From: Thermoplasmata archaeon
Lineage (GTDB): Archaea > Thermoplasmatota > Thermoplasmata > Methanomassiliicoccales > Methanomethylophilaceae
Direction: 5' to 3'
Length of the DNA: 64,000 bases
Assembly (NCBI GenBank): GCA_015063135.1
Contig: SUTA01000001.1
Span: 168,028-232,027, forward strand
Positions 8,374-17,000 of the stretch are shown here, piece by piece. The notes below the pieces were generated by a model, which was not told where the DNA came from, searched no databases, and saw only the letters and a program-made list of their open reading frames with translations. A program made the translations under genes and the position numbers. Numbering within the stretch: the stretch's first letter is position 1; every line of letters begins with the position of its first letter.

Positions 8374-10270
8374 TCGATATCAAAAATCGAAATTGATAAT
8401 CGAATCTGAGCGTTGAGTTTAAACAATACCTGATGACAGATTTGAGATTAGATATGGGAATAAAGGCCGCCCCATAATAGGGGCGGCGGTTTGATCGGAT
8501 TCGCATCTGGTGGAGGTAGTCCCTGCAGAGCTTGTGGCCGGCGGCGGCTCCCTTGTTGAACCACTTCCTGGCCTCGTCCAGGTTGACCTCGGTGCCGACG
8601 CCGTCCTTGTAGCACCTTCCGACGAGGAACATGGCGCTGGTGTCGCCGGCTTTGGCCTTGCGGAGGTAGCCCTCGAAGGGGGACTCGTCCTCCTTCAGCT
8701 CCACGCTCTCGCCGGTCCTCCTCTCGACGATCTCCCTGGAGACTATGTGCCCTTGCTCGGCGGCGCGGCGGTACATCTCCAGGTCCTTGGACTCGTCCTT
8801 CCTGGTGCCCACGCCGTTGGTGTAGCAGTATCCGGCGTAGTATTGGCATAGCGCGTTGCCGCTCTCGGCTCCCTTGAGGAACCACTCGAATGCCTTCTTG
8901 TCGTCCTTCTCGGTGCCGGCGCCCTCGAAGTATGCGTAGGCGACGTGGTACTGGGACTTGCCGAAGCCGTTCTGGGCCAGCTTGAGGTGCAGCTCGAATG
9001 CCTTGGCGGGGTCCTTCTTGACGCCCCTGCCCTTGGAGTAGGCCTCGGCGACGGCGAACTGCGCCTTCATGTAATTGTCCTCGGCGGCCTTGGAGAACCA
9101 CTCGAAGGCCTTCCTGTCATCCCTGTCGGGGCCCTTGGTGAGGGCGGATCCGACCTCGAAGCAGGCGACGGTGTTGCCCTGGGCGGCGGACATCCTGGCG
9201 TACTGGAGAGCCTTCTTGGCGTCCTTCTTCACGCCGTTGCCGCTGGCGTAGTTCTCGGAGGTGACGTACTGGGCGTACTCGTCGCCCAGGTCCGCGGCCT
9301 TCTGAAACCACATGGCGGAGGCCTTCCTGTCCTCCTTGACCTGCTTGCCCTTGGCGTAGAGCTGGGCGAGCATGACCATGGCCTCGGTGGACCCGAGCTC
9401 GGCCGCCTTGTTCAGGTAGTAGAGGCCGCCCTCCTTGAGCCTGTCGACACCGACGCCTCCCATGTAGCACCTGGCCAGTCCGTACATACCCTGGCGGGAG
9501 CCCCTGGTCGCCGCGAGGAAATACCAGCAGTACGCTGCGACACCGTCCTTCTCGGTGCCTACGCCGTCCATGTGGCACCTTCCGACGGAGTACATCCCGG
9601 GGATGTATCCTCTGTCGGCGAGGCCCTGGTAGATCTCCAGCGCCTTGGGGGCGTCCTTGGGGACCCCGCGGCCGTACTCGTAGCAGTCGGCCAGCTTCAT
9701 GGCCGCGACGGGGCATCCCCTGTCGGACAGCTCCTGGAGCTTGGCCACCGCGGCCTGGCGGTCCCTGGTTGTGCCGGAGCCGTTCAGCTGGCAGATGGCC
9801 ATGGCCGGTTCGCCGTCCCTGCAGCCCATCTCGGCCGCTTTCGAGTAGCACTGGTAGGCCGCGTCGGGGTCGAATCCCCCGATGCCGAGGTCCCTGGCCC
9901 TCCCGAGGGCGAACATGGCGCTGCCGTCGTCGGCGGAAGCCTTCTCCAGATAGGAGAGGACCTCCTCCTCGGACGGGGCATACTCCATGCCCTTGAGGAC
10001 GGCCTCCATCTCGAAGAAGGCCTCCTCGCTGCCGGATGCGAACGCCCTGAAGTACCACATGAGGGCCTCGAAGGCGTCCTGTTCGAATTCAATGCCGTTC
10101 CTGTAGCAGGTGGCTATGGCGATCTGGGAAAGTTGATGGCCCCCCTTCGCGGCGCGCATGTACCAATCGATGGCTCCTGGTTCGTTCCCAAGTGCAAGCG
10201 CCTGCGCGAGGCGGAAGCAGGACTCGACGTCCCCCTCCTCCGCTTTGGACCTCAAAAGCTCGGTATCCAT
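8333..10270 (-). CDS. Sel1-repeat (SLR) protein
   Basis: A cytoplasmic protein of 645 residues made almost wholly of about 16 Sel1-like repeats of 36 residues, each with the helix pair pattern A-x2-G-x5-Y-x-G-x-GV-x-KD-x2-KA-x2-W. Such alpha-solenoids act as protein-binding scaffolds. The partner cannot be told. The ATG at 10270 is preferred over an upstream start at 10351, because it begins with a regular helix and a TATA-like TTTATTAA lies 23-30 bp upstream (10293-10300). The last 50 residues after LHQMRIRSN are not repeat sequence. They are encoded across a terminator-like hairpin and over the end of the toxin gene, so the natural C-terminus may be altered. Confidence 0.85.
   Translation of the reverse strand: MDTELLRSKAEEGDVESCFRLAQALALGNEPGAIDWYMRAAKGGHQLSQIAIATCYRNGIEFEQDAFEALMWYFRAFASGSEEAFFEMEAVLKGMEYAPSEEEVLSYLEKASADDGSAMFALGRARDLGIGGFDPDAAYQCYSKAAEMGCRDGEPAMAICQLNGSGTTRDRQAAVAKLQELSDRGCPVAAMKLADCYEYGRGVPKDAPKALEIYQGLADRGYIPGMYSVGRCHMDGVGTEKDGVAAYCWYFLAATRGSRQGMYGLARCYMGGVGVDRLKEGGLYYLNKAAELGSTEAMVMLAQLYAKGKQVKEDRKASAMWFQKAADLGDEYAQYVTSENYASGNGVKKDAKKALQYARMSAAQGNTVACFEVGSALTKGPDRDDRKAFEWFSKAAEDNYMKAQFAVAEAYSKGRGVKKDPAKAFELHLKLAQNGFGKSQYHVAYAYFEGAGTEKDDKKAFEWFLKGAESGNALCQYYAGYCYTNGVGTRKDESKDLEMYRRAAEQGHIVSREIVERRTGESVELKEDESPFEGYLRKAKAGDTSAMFLVGRCYKDGVGTEVNLDEARKWFNKGAAAGHKLCRDYLHQMRIRSNRRPYYGAAFIPISNLKSVIRYCLNSTLRFDYQFRFLISIIHRRDCWERMPL
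8466..8487 (-). terminator. Strong GC hairpin, terminator-like, inside the Sel1 gene's 3' end
   Basis: GCCGCCCC and GGGGCGGC form a perfect 8-bp stem around a 6-base AT loop. In the minus direction it is followed by CTTTATT. It has the form of a terminator for the Sel1 gene but lies within the open reading frame, 133 bp before its stop. Confidence 0.45.
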
Positions 10271-10505
10271 GGCGCGTGGAATGGCGCTACTCTTAATAAA
10301 GTATCGCGCCCGTGGCTCGGACGTTCTGACTATGGCACGATTAAGCTCCATCCATCCCCCTATTTATCGCTTAGCCGTTCGAGGTGATGGGAACATGGTT
10401 TCCTCACCTGCGGGAATGGTCGGCGCCATGAATGTGCCAGACGTAGCATATTGGTCGCACGGCTTATGACCTAATGTTCTATTGCAACCGATGTTCGAAA
10501 ACGAA
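10271..10505. other. Intergenic, Sel1 promoter side
   Basis: Apart from the TATA-like box of the Sel1 gene near 10293-10300, I see no gene, repeat or strong hairpin here. The open frames in it are short and of atypical composition. Confidence 0.4.
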
Positions 10506-10569
10506 TTATCCGCTGGAACGGGGGGTATTAGCGGAGATTTATCCGTTGAAACGGGGGGTATTAGCGGAT
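10506..10569. repeat. Two direct repeats at 33-bp spacing
   Basis: TTATCCG...AACGGGGGGTATTAGCGGA occurs at 10506 and again at 10539 with only two mismatches over about 30 bp. The period is exactly 33 bp. The pair lies in the non-coding stretch upstream of the candidate RNA described next. No gene starts within 40 bp, so the role is unknown; paired protein-binding sites are one possibility. Confidence 0.7.
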
Positions 10570-10611
10570 TCACTTCGGTCTGGAGGTATGAGCGTCAGTG
10601 GCCCTGAACTT

Positions 10612-10860
10612 GATTATAAATACCCGAAACATACATCATAGAATCGAAACTGAACCCTCCCCGAAGGGAGGTAAGATGTTTCACTTGAGTAATCCGACCA
10701 TCAGCCGGATTACTTCAAGGACCAGGGCAATGAGTTGGTAGCTATGACCCTGGTCCTACTCCTTCTTCGGCAGGCGATCACCTCCGTTGGATTCTCAGGA
10801 CAGCGTCCGGCTACAGGCTCGGAAGTCCTGCCAGCCGGACTTCCACCCTGGCAAAAACAC
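10612..10860 (+). ncRNA. Candidate structured non-coding RNA (novel, orientation tentative)
   Basis: A stretch without a convincing ORF that holds a chain of stems. They are CCTCCC-CGAA-GGGAGG (10656-10671), a 12-bp stem with one bulge around AGTAATCCG/CGGATTACT (10684-10719), a perfect 10-bp stem AGGACCAGGG/CCCTGGTCCT (10718-10757), and GTCCGGCT/AGCCGGAC (10805-10840) with an inner CAGG/CCTG. A TATA-like ATTATAAATA at 10612-10621 would start a plus transcript near 10645. The segment GATCACCTCC at 10776-10785 equals the 3' end of 16S rRNA (anti-Shine-Dalgarno) and could pair with GGAGGT at 10667-10672. It does not match the consensus of RNase P RNA, SRP RNA or tRNA. Confidence 0.5.
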
Positions 10861-10920
10861 GATGACTTGGCTGTATAGTAACCTTGGTATGTTAGCGATG
10901 TTAGCAGTCTCCGATAGAGC

Positions 10921-11202
10921 TTACTGCCCCTGCCTCTGGGCGTCCAGGGCCCTGTTGCGCATGACTATGGCGATGTTCACAAGGACCAGCGCGAAGTTGA
11001 AGACGTAGAAGAACAGGACGTAGCTGACGTCGTCGTTGGCCACCTTGTTGGCCATGCCGAAGAGGTAGCCGATCTCCAGGATGATCATGAAGAGGACGCT
11101 GGCGCCCCTGGCGGTGCGGGCCCTCCAGGACCTGAGGATGTTGACGGGCCAGGCGGCGGCGAAGCACAGAAGCATGGCTATCTCGAGGATCCCGTCTATC
11201 AT
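10921..11202 (-). CDS. SemiSWEET/PQ-loop-like small membrane protein
   Basis: A 93-residue protein with three predicted membrane helices, the size and topology of a SemiSWEET half-transporter. The first helix carries AAWPVNILRSWRARTARG, corresponding to the family pattern of Pro-x-Asn followed by a basic loop and a small residue-rich turn (usually KSKSxxG). The second helix has IILEIGYLFGM and the third LFFYVFNFALVLVNI. Members dimerise to move sugars or stay uncharacterised. No sugar gene lies next to it, so the substrate is open. A TTTAAAG box sits about 35 bp upstream of the ATG. Confidence 0.65.
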   Translation of the reverse strand: MIDGILEIAMLLCFAAAWPVNILRSWRARTARGASVLFMIILEIGYLFGMANKVANDDVSYVLFFYVFNFALVLVNIAIVMRNRALDAQRQGQ

Positions 11203-11328
11203 GCGCTTACCGCCCTGTGGGTGAGTCGGGGGGATGGGCTTTAAGCTTTCGCCCCGTTATATGAGCGCCTTGGATCTAAAATTGGAGATGTCCGCCGGGT
11301 GATGCCCCGGCGGAAATGGTTTTCAGGG

Positions 11329-14061
11329 TTATGTATCCGCTTCCCACTGGGCGTAGAGGGTACAGTTGGATGCCTTGGTCCACTTTCCGTCTGTAATGTA
11401 ACCTTCGACGTTCGTATCGGCGAAGGATCCGTTGTCGTTGAGCACCTTGGTTCCGTCAGTAGCCGCTGTGTAGTACCCAGTCAGATGGTAGCCGGTCTTG
11501 GTGGCGTCCGTCTTCGACATCAGGGCCGTGGCGTTGTACTCCACGGTCGCCGTACCGTCGGCGGTTCCCTCCGTTCCCTTGTCCAGGGTGATGGTGTAGA
11601 TATCGGCCGCCCACTGGGCGTACAGGGTGATGCTCTTCGACTTGATCCACTTCCCTTCCTTGATGTAACCGTCGACCAACGCAGCGGCGAAGGATCCGTC
11701 GGCGTTGAGCACCTTGGTCCCGCTAGACGCGGCCGTGTAGTACCCGGTCAGGTGGTGGTTGGTCTTGGTGGCATCCGTCTTGGACGTCAGGGCCGTTGCC
11801 CCATAGGCCACGGTGGCGGTACCGTCCGTGGTTCCTCCAGTTCCCTTGTCCAGTGTGATTGTGTAGATATCGGCCGCCCACTGAGCGTATAGGGTACCGT
11901 CGGATGCCTTGTTCCACTTTCCGTCCGCTATGTAACCGGTGACGGTCGAGGCAGCGAAGGTTCCGTCGGCGTTGAGCACCTTGGTCCCGTCGGTCGCAGC
12001 TGTGTAGTACCCGGTCAGGTTGTAGTGGGTCCTGACGGCATCCGTCTTGGACGTCAGGGCCGTTGCCCCATAGGCCACGGTGGCGGTACCGTCCGTGGTT
12101 CCTCCGGTTCCCTTGTCCAAGGTCAGAGTGTACTGGATGCTCTCGATCAGCTCGAGGTCGTAGGCTTCATGGATGGTTACCTCCAACTCGTTGCCAGTGA
12201 AACCGACAGCGGAGTATCCTGCATCGCTGGGGGCGTATGTGAACACGATCACGGTGCCATAGGCGATGAGATCCCCCGTTGTTATCGAAGCGCCGTTCTT
12301 GATGGCTGCGGTAATGCTACCGTGGTTTCCGTCGGCGAATGTCACGGCGTAGGTGTTGCTCTCGGTGAACGTCAACGCATACGCACTTTCGATGGTGACC
12401 TCCTTGACATTGCCCTCCCAGCCTACGGCATGGTAGCCCTCGTCGGTCGGGGTGTACGTGAACACCACCGTGGCTCCGTTCACGACCTTGTCTCCAGTCG
12501 CGATGGCCGCACCGCCCTTGATCTTCGCCGAGACGGTTCCGTGGGTACCGTTGGCGAAGGTGATTGCGTAGGCGGTATCGTACTGCGCGGTGAGGTTGGC
12601 ATCGGCCGCCCCGAGTGTCCCGGTGCTGGGATTCCATCCCTTGAAGACTTGGCCCGGCGTATCGATGGTGGGTTCTATAGGCTGTCCGGAATATGTGATG
12701 GTTGCGATGATGTCCTGGTATGGCGTCGCGTAGCCGAATACCCTGGAGTAGACACCGGCGTTCTCGGTCCACCCGGTGGGGGTATGGGCCAGCGTACCGC
12801 CGTTTAGAGCCAAGGTGACGGTATATTCCTCTGGCGTGTTGACCGCGGTTATGACCAGGGCCCCCTCGATCTTGTCGGCGGCAATGGTGACCTTGCCAGT
12901 CGACTTGCTGTATTCGAATGCGGTGAACACCTGCCCTCCCATAGTCACGCTGACGGTGTCGGGAAGGAGATAGTGCTCCAAGGGGGTTATCTGCGCCGAC
13001 ACGAATTCGGCATGGTAACTTACCTCGCTGGACGGGATGGGGTTACCATTGGTGATATTGTAGGTCACAGGATACGTCTGGCTGCCGGAGAGGAAGAACA
13101 CGATGTTTGACTTCATGTTCGCTCCCTGGTAGTTGGCCGGGTTTATCTTGATCTGCGACTTGTAATTGATGTCGATGGAGAAGCCGTAGAACCCGGTGCA
13201 TACGGTGATCGGGCTCGTCTGCCTGCCGGCCACGCCGTCGGTGATCGTGGAATCGTAGATGTTCACCTTCACGGCCTGGTCGGTGCAGCGGTAGATATCG
13301 GTGCTCTTGAGGGCGTATCCGGTCGTCAGGGTACCTGTCCATGACATCCATTCCCCGGACGTTGTGGCGACGTCACCGATGGACTTGGGTGTCTTGAGCG
13401 ATACATCGAGGGCGTCGACGGTCCCGGAGACCAGTATCACATTGTAGTGATGGGTCATGATATAGGTGCTGTCCACCAGCACCAGGAAGCCCTTGTATGG
13501 GTCGTTGACGTTCGCCGGGTTGGACGGATCGTAGTCTACCTTCACGGGCCCCACGCCCCAGACCTTCCAGCTGCCGATGACCGCGGTATCGTTCCTGGCG
13601 GTGCCGACGTGCCCCTTGTCGTCGATGGTGATGACGGTTGTGCCGGGTAGCGACTTGATCTCGAAGTCGACAACCACGGTGAAGCATATCTCCCTCTGGA
13701 GGGTCAGGTCCATGGTCTCGACGAACATCCATGTGCCCTGCTCCTGGAAGGTTATCAGGGTTGTAAGGCCCTTGCTCTCGTTGTTCTTCGTCCCTATCTC
13801 CATGGTGCCTATCACGCTCTGGGCGGTGTTGGAGAGTACGAACGATTCCTTGTCCTGCGATTCGGCGTAGACCACCGGGGAGATGGAGACCATCTTGTCC
13901 TCGTAATCGCGGGCCTTGACGTAGTCCCCGACGGGGATGTCGTCCTCGCTGTCGGACTGGGACTGGAAGGCCAACCCCAGCTCGATGGCGATGACGGCGG
14001 CCGCCCCACCGGCGGCCAGGACGGCCACCAGGATCGCTACAATGAGGTGGTTCCTGCTCAT
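11329..14061 (-). CDS. Membrane-anchored surface protein with InlB-type (Listeria-Bacteroides) repeats
   Basis: A 910-residue protein, last gene of the surface operon. An N-terminal hydrophobic helix (residues 6-32) probably serves as uncleaved anchor or signal peptide. Residues about 35-400 are beta-rich and unassigned. From about residue 400 there are short InlB-like modules (YTVTLALNGGTL...GWNPSTG...LTAQYD) and two modules containing FANGTHGTVSAKIKGGA-type motifs. The C-terminal 270 residues are three near-identical tandem InlB B-repeats of about 90 residues, each running from TLDKGTGGTTDGTATV to TLYAQW. Such repeats are beta-grasp stalks in surface adhesins. Its ATG overlaps the stop of the giant adhesin gene (ATGA), so it is co-translated with it. 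Confidence 0.85.
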   Translation of the reverse strand: MSRNHLIVAILVAVLAAGGAAAVIAIELGLAFQSQSDSEDDIPVGDYVKARDYEDKMVSISPVVYAESQDKESFVLSNTAQSVIGTMEIGTKNNESKGLTTLITFQEQGTWMFVETMDLTLQREICFTVVVDFEIKSLPGTTVITIDDKGHVGTARNDTAVIGSWKVWGVGPVKVDYDPSNPANVNDPYKGFLVLVDSTYIMTHHYNVILVSGTVDALDVSLKTPKSIGDVATTSGEWMSWTGTLTTGYALKSTDIYRCTDQAVKVNIYDSTITDGVAGRQTSPITVCTGFYGFSIDINYKSQIKINPANYQGANMKSNIVFFLSGSQTYPVTYNITNGNPIPSSEVSYHAEFVSAQITPLEHYLLPDTVSVTMGGQVFTAFEYSKSTGKVTIAADKIEGALVITAVNTPEEYTVTLALNGGTLAHTPTGWTENAGVYSRVFGYATPYQDIIATITYSGQPIEPTIDTPGQVFKGWNPSTGTLGAADANLTAQYDTAYAITFANGTHGTVSAKIKGGAAIATGDKVVNGATVVFTYTPTDEGYHAVGWEGNVKEVTIESAYALTFTESNTYAVTFADGNHGSITAAIKNGASITTGDLIAYGTVIVFTYAPSDAGYSAVGFTGNELEVTIHEAYDLELIESIQYTLTLDKGTGGTTDGTATVAYGATALTSKTDAVRTHYNLTGYYTAATDGTKVLNADGTFAASTVTGYIADGKWNKASDGTLYAQWAADIYTITLDKGTGGTTDGTATVAYGATALTSKTDATKTNHHLTGYYTAASSGTKVLNADGSFAAALVDGYIKEGKWIKSKSITLYAQWAADIYTITLDKGTEGTADGTATVEYNATALMSKTDATKTGYHLTGYYTAATDGTKVLNDNGSFADTNVEGYITDGKWTKASNCTLYAQWEADT
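11335..12135 (-). repeat. Three ~270-bp tandem repeats encoding InlB modules
   Basis: Three consecutive copies with long identical stretches (for example GCCACGGTGGCGGTACCGTC on the plus strand in two copies). The near-identity implies recent duplication or gene conversion and makes the copy number prone to change. Confidence 0.85.
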
Positions 14062-17000
14062 GCGTAACCATCTCCCTCATACTTCGATGCGTCCTTCGGA
14101 TAGATGGTCAGTGACCCGTCTATGTACTTCAGGTTGTAGTCGCGCTCGACGTAGGCCGGATCTATGGTGAACCTCACGAGCGGCTTGATGGTCAGGCTCT
14201 CGGCGGGAGCGTCCACTACCGTCCTGTCCATACCCATGGTCTTGTCGCCGGCGTTGGTGTAGAGCGACTTACCCGCCACATCGGAGACGACCAGCCCGAT
14301 CAGTGTGACGTCCTCGCTGGTGAACACCATGTTGCCTCCGGACATGTCGCCGGGCCTCAGGTCCGCGGGGCTGGACGCAGCTATGATTGCTCCGTCTCCC
14401 TCCCTCATGTAGGCCGAGGGCGCTATGGCGTATGCATCGACCTTCAGGATCTTCAGTGTGGCCTTGCCGTTGAACTTGTACGAGGACACAGTGTTACCGT
14501 GGGACGCATCCGAGGGCGACATGCCGAGCGGGGTCCTGATGTCCGCCGCGTAGTTGATATAGTAATCGCCGGCATGGATGGCCTCCTTCGGCTCGCCGGG
14601 GTCGTACGGATCCACTTCCGTGATCGGCGAGTCGCTGTAGCTGACCGCCAGAACGTCCGTGGAGGGCTCGATCTGCTTCGCGCGGAGCACATCGTCCATG
14701 CCCAGCTTCAGCGTCGACAGCTGACCGTCGTAGTACTTCACCTCGGTTCCGTCGGACAGGTAGTACGGGTACAAGTTGATACGCTCGTCCAATGCGGAGA
14801 TGTTGATGCTCTCCTCCGGGGCGTAGGTGTACGCGCGCTTGCCATTCTCCTTGTGAGCGGACCATCCTACGAATATGTAATCTCCGTAGCTGTAGTGGTC
14901 CTGCGGGATCGTGATCCTGTAGTTCTCATCGGCGGTCAGCTCGAACTTCATGGGGTCACGGCTGTCGTCGAAGTCGTGCAGGAACAGGACGTAGGTTCCG
15001 GTGTGGCCGTACAGGGTGATGTCCCTGGTGGCGTTGAACTGGTACTTCCTGATGGAATCCATCTTGTGGGCCTCACCGAACTCGGAGGCGTATACTACGT
15101 TGTTGGCGTAGGTGACGTCCTCGCCCCAGTCGGCCACCATCAGGATGTACTTCTTTCCGTTGACGGTGACGGCATCGCTGGGGTTGATGATGTACTGCGT
15201 GCCATCTTCGTTTCTGTTGGCATCCGTCAGGACGCTGCCGGTGTTCCAGACCTTCCACCCGTTGAACCCCTCGCTATCGGCGAATTCCTTGAGGGTGATC
15301 GAGGATGCGCTGGTGCGGACGAGGTTAGCGGTGTCGCCGTTAACGAAGTCGTAACCGTACTGCGATGCGTAGACGATGGTGTACTCTCCGGAGCCGTTGC
15401 CCGCGCCCCAGTCCGCCTCGATGATGTAGAAGTAGTTCTTCGTATCACTGCCGAGGTGCTGGCTGCCGCCAGTGAGCGTGACGTTCTGGGCCGCGGCGTA
15501 TGTCTCGAGGCCACCGAACAACTTCCAGCTGCTGAACGTCTTGCCCGCGGCCTTCAGGGCCGTGGGAGTCTCCAGGTCCACCTGGAACCTGTTGGGGGAC
15601 AGGACACGGTTGTCTCCGTACACGCTGTACTCGTGGTCGTAGTCGGGATCGGTATACCATGTCATTCCGCGGTTGGTCTGAGGCCCGTCGAACGCGACCA
15701 CTGTGTACTGGCCGATGTTGGTCCCGTAGTAGTCCTGGGCATCGTCCACCTTCAGGACGGTGTACTTGCCTTTGGTGACATCGGTCTTGTAGAGGACGAT
15801 GAAGCCCCTGGTGGCATCGTCCGAGTCGACAACGTAGTCGTTTCCGACCTTGGTCACGGTCTCGCCCTTGCACTTCCAGGTTTCGGTATCGAGGGCGACC
15901 TTGTCGCCAGCGGACAGGCCCCTGTACATCGTGGTCTCGCTGCCATCCACCTTCACGACTGTGTAGGTGCCGGCTGTGTTTGCCGTCTTGTACAGGAGGA
16001 TGAAGCCGTTGATAGCGTTGGGATCCTCGGTGACGACCTTGTAGCTGTTGTCGCTCTGCTTGGTGACCGCCTCTCCGGTGTTGTAGGAATACCAGATGCC
16101 GCTGTCCAGCTGGGCTGTTCCTCCCTCGTCGAGGTTCCTGTCGTCATCGATGGCTCCGTTCATGACGGTGACCGTGGAGATGGCGTTCATGTCCGTGGCC
16201 TTAACCTTGTTACCGTTCACGACGAAGTTGATGTTGAAGGAGACCTCCTTCATGTAGATGGTGATGTCGATGCTGTCCTTCAGCAGGAAGGTCCAGGTGT
16301 AACCCCTGTTACCGGAGAGCTCCGTGGGGGCCCTGATCCAGTCGTAGTACAGGTTTCCGAATCCGTCCCTGTGGTAGGTGATGCCGTTGATCTTGACCTC
16401 GGTATCGGTGCTGTACTTCGCGACGGCGGTCACGATGGTGTAGTCCCCGTAGTACGCCTGGGTCCTGCCTGAGTCGTAGTACAGCGTGCCGTCCACGGGG
16501 TTCTTCCCGTTGGCGGTGACGATGTCGCCGTTCCTCTTGAGGAGGTAGGCGCTCATGGAGGACTTCTCCCACTTGGAGGTCGAACCGTTGTATGTGACGA
16601 CTTCGCCCTCCACGACGTTCAGGTTCCCTGCGGTTATGGTTCCGCTGGCACCGAAGACCATGTAGGTATCTCCGTCCGTCGGGGACATGTCGTTGATCGC
16701 CTCCACGGTCTTGGTTCCGATGATCGCGCCTGTGGTCAGGACCCTGACGTACTCGTTGTCGTTGATGTACATCACGTAGAGGGTCTCGTTGACGGGTGCA
16801 AGCCCACCGTCGTCCTTGGTGAGGTACAGGGTCGGGATCTTCAGGCTGCCGGCGGCGAAGTGGTTGCCCTTGTAGTAGTTCCCGAACGAATCCTTGAGCC
16901 AGTACTGCGCAGGCAGCTTGGCGAGGTCCGTGATTGTGTGGGCTGATTCCAGGTTGGTGGTGGGATCGATGGTCCACACGATGGTCGACACGACGTTCAG

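Noticed and set aside
10805..10840. GGAA-capped stem resembling SRP RNA helix 8
   Set aside because: The conserved asymmetric and symmetric loop residues of SRP RNA are absent and the rest of the locus does not fold as SRP RNA.
11335..12135. Regularly spaced repeats, checked for a CRISPR array
   Set aside because: The units are about 270 bp, in frame and encode InlB modules; no short repeats with unique spacers occur anywhere in the window.
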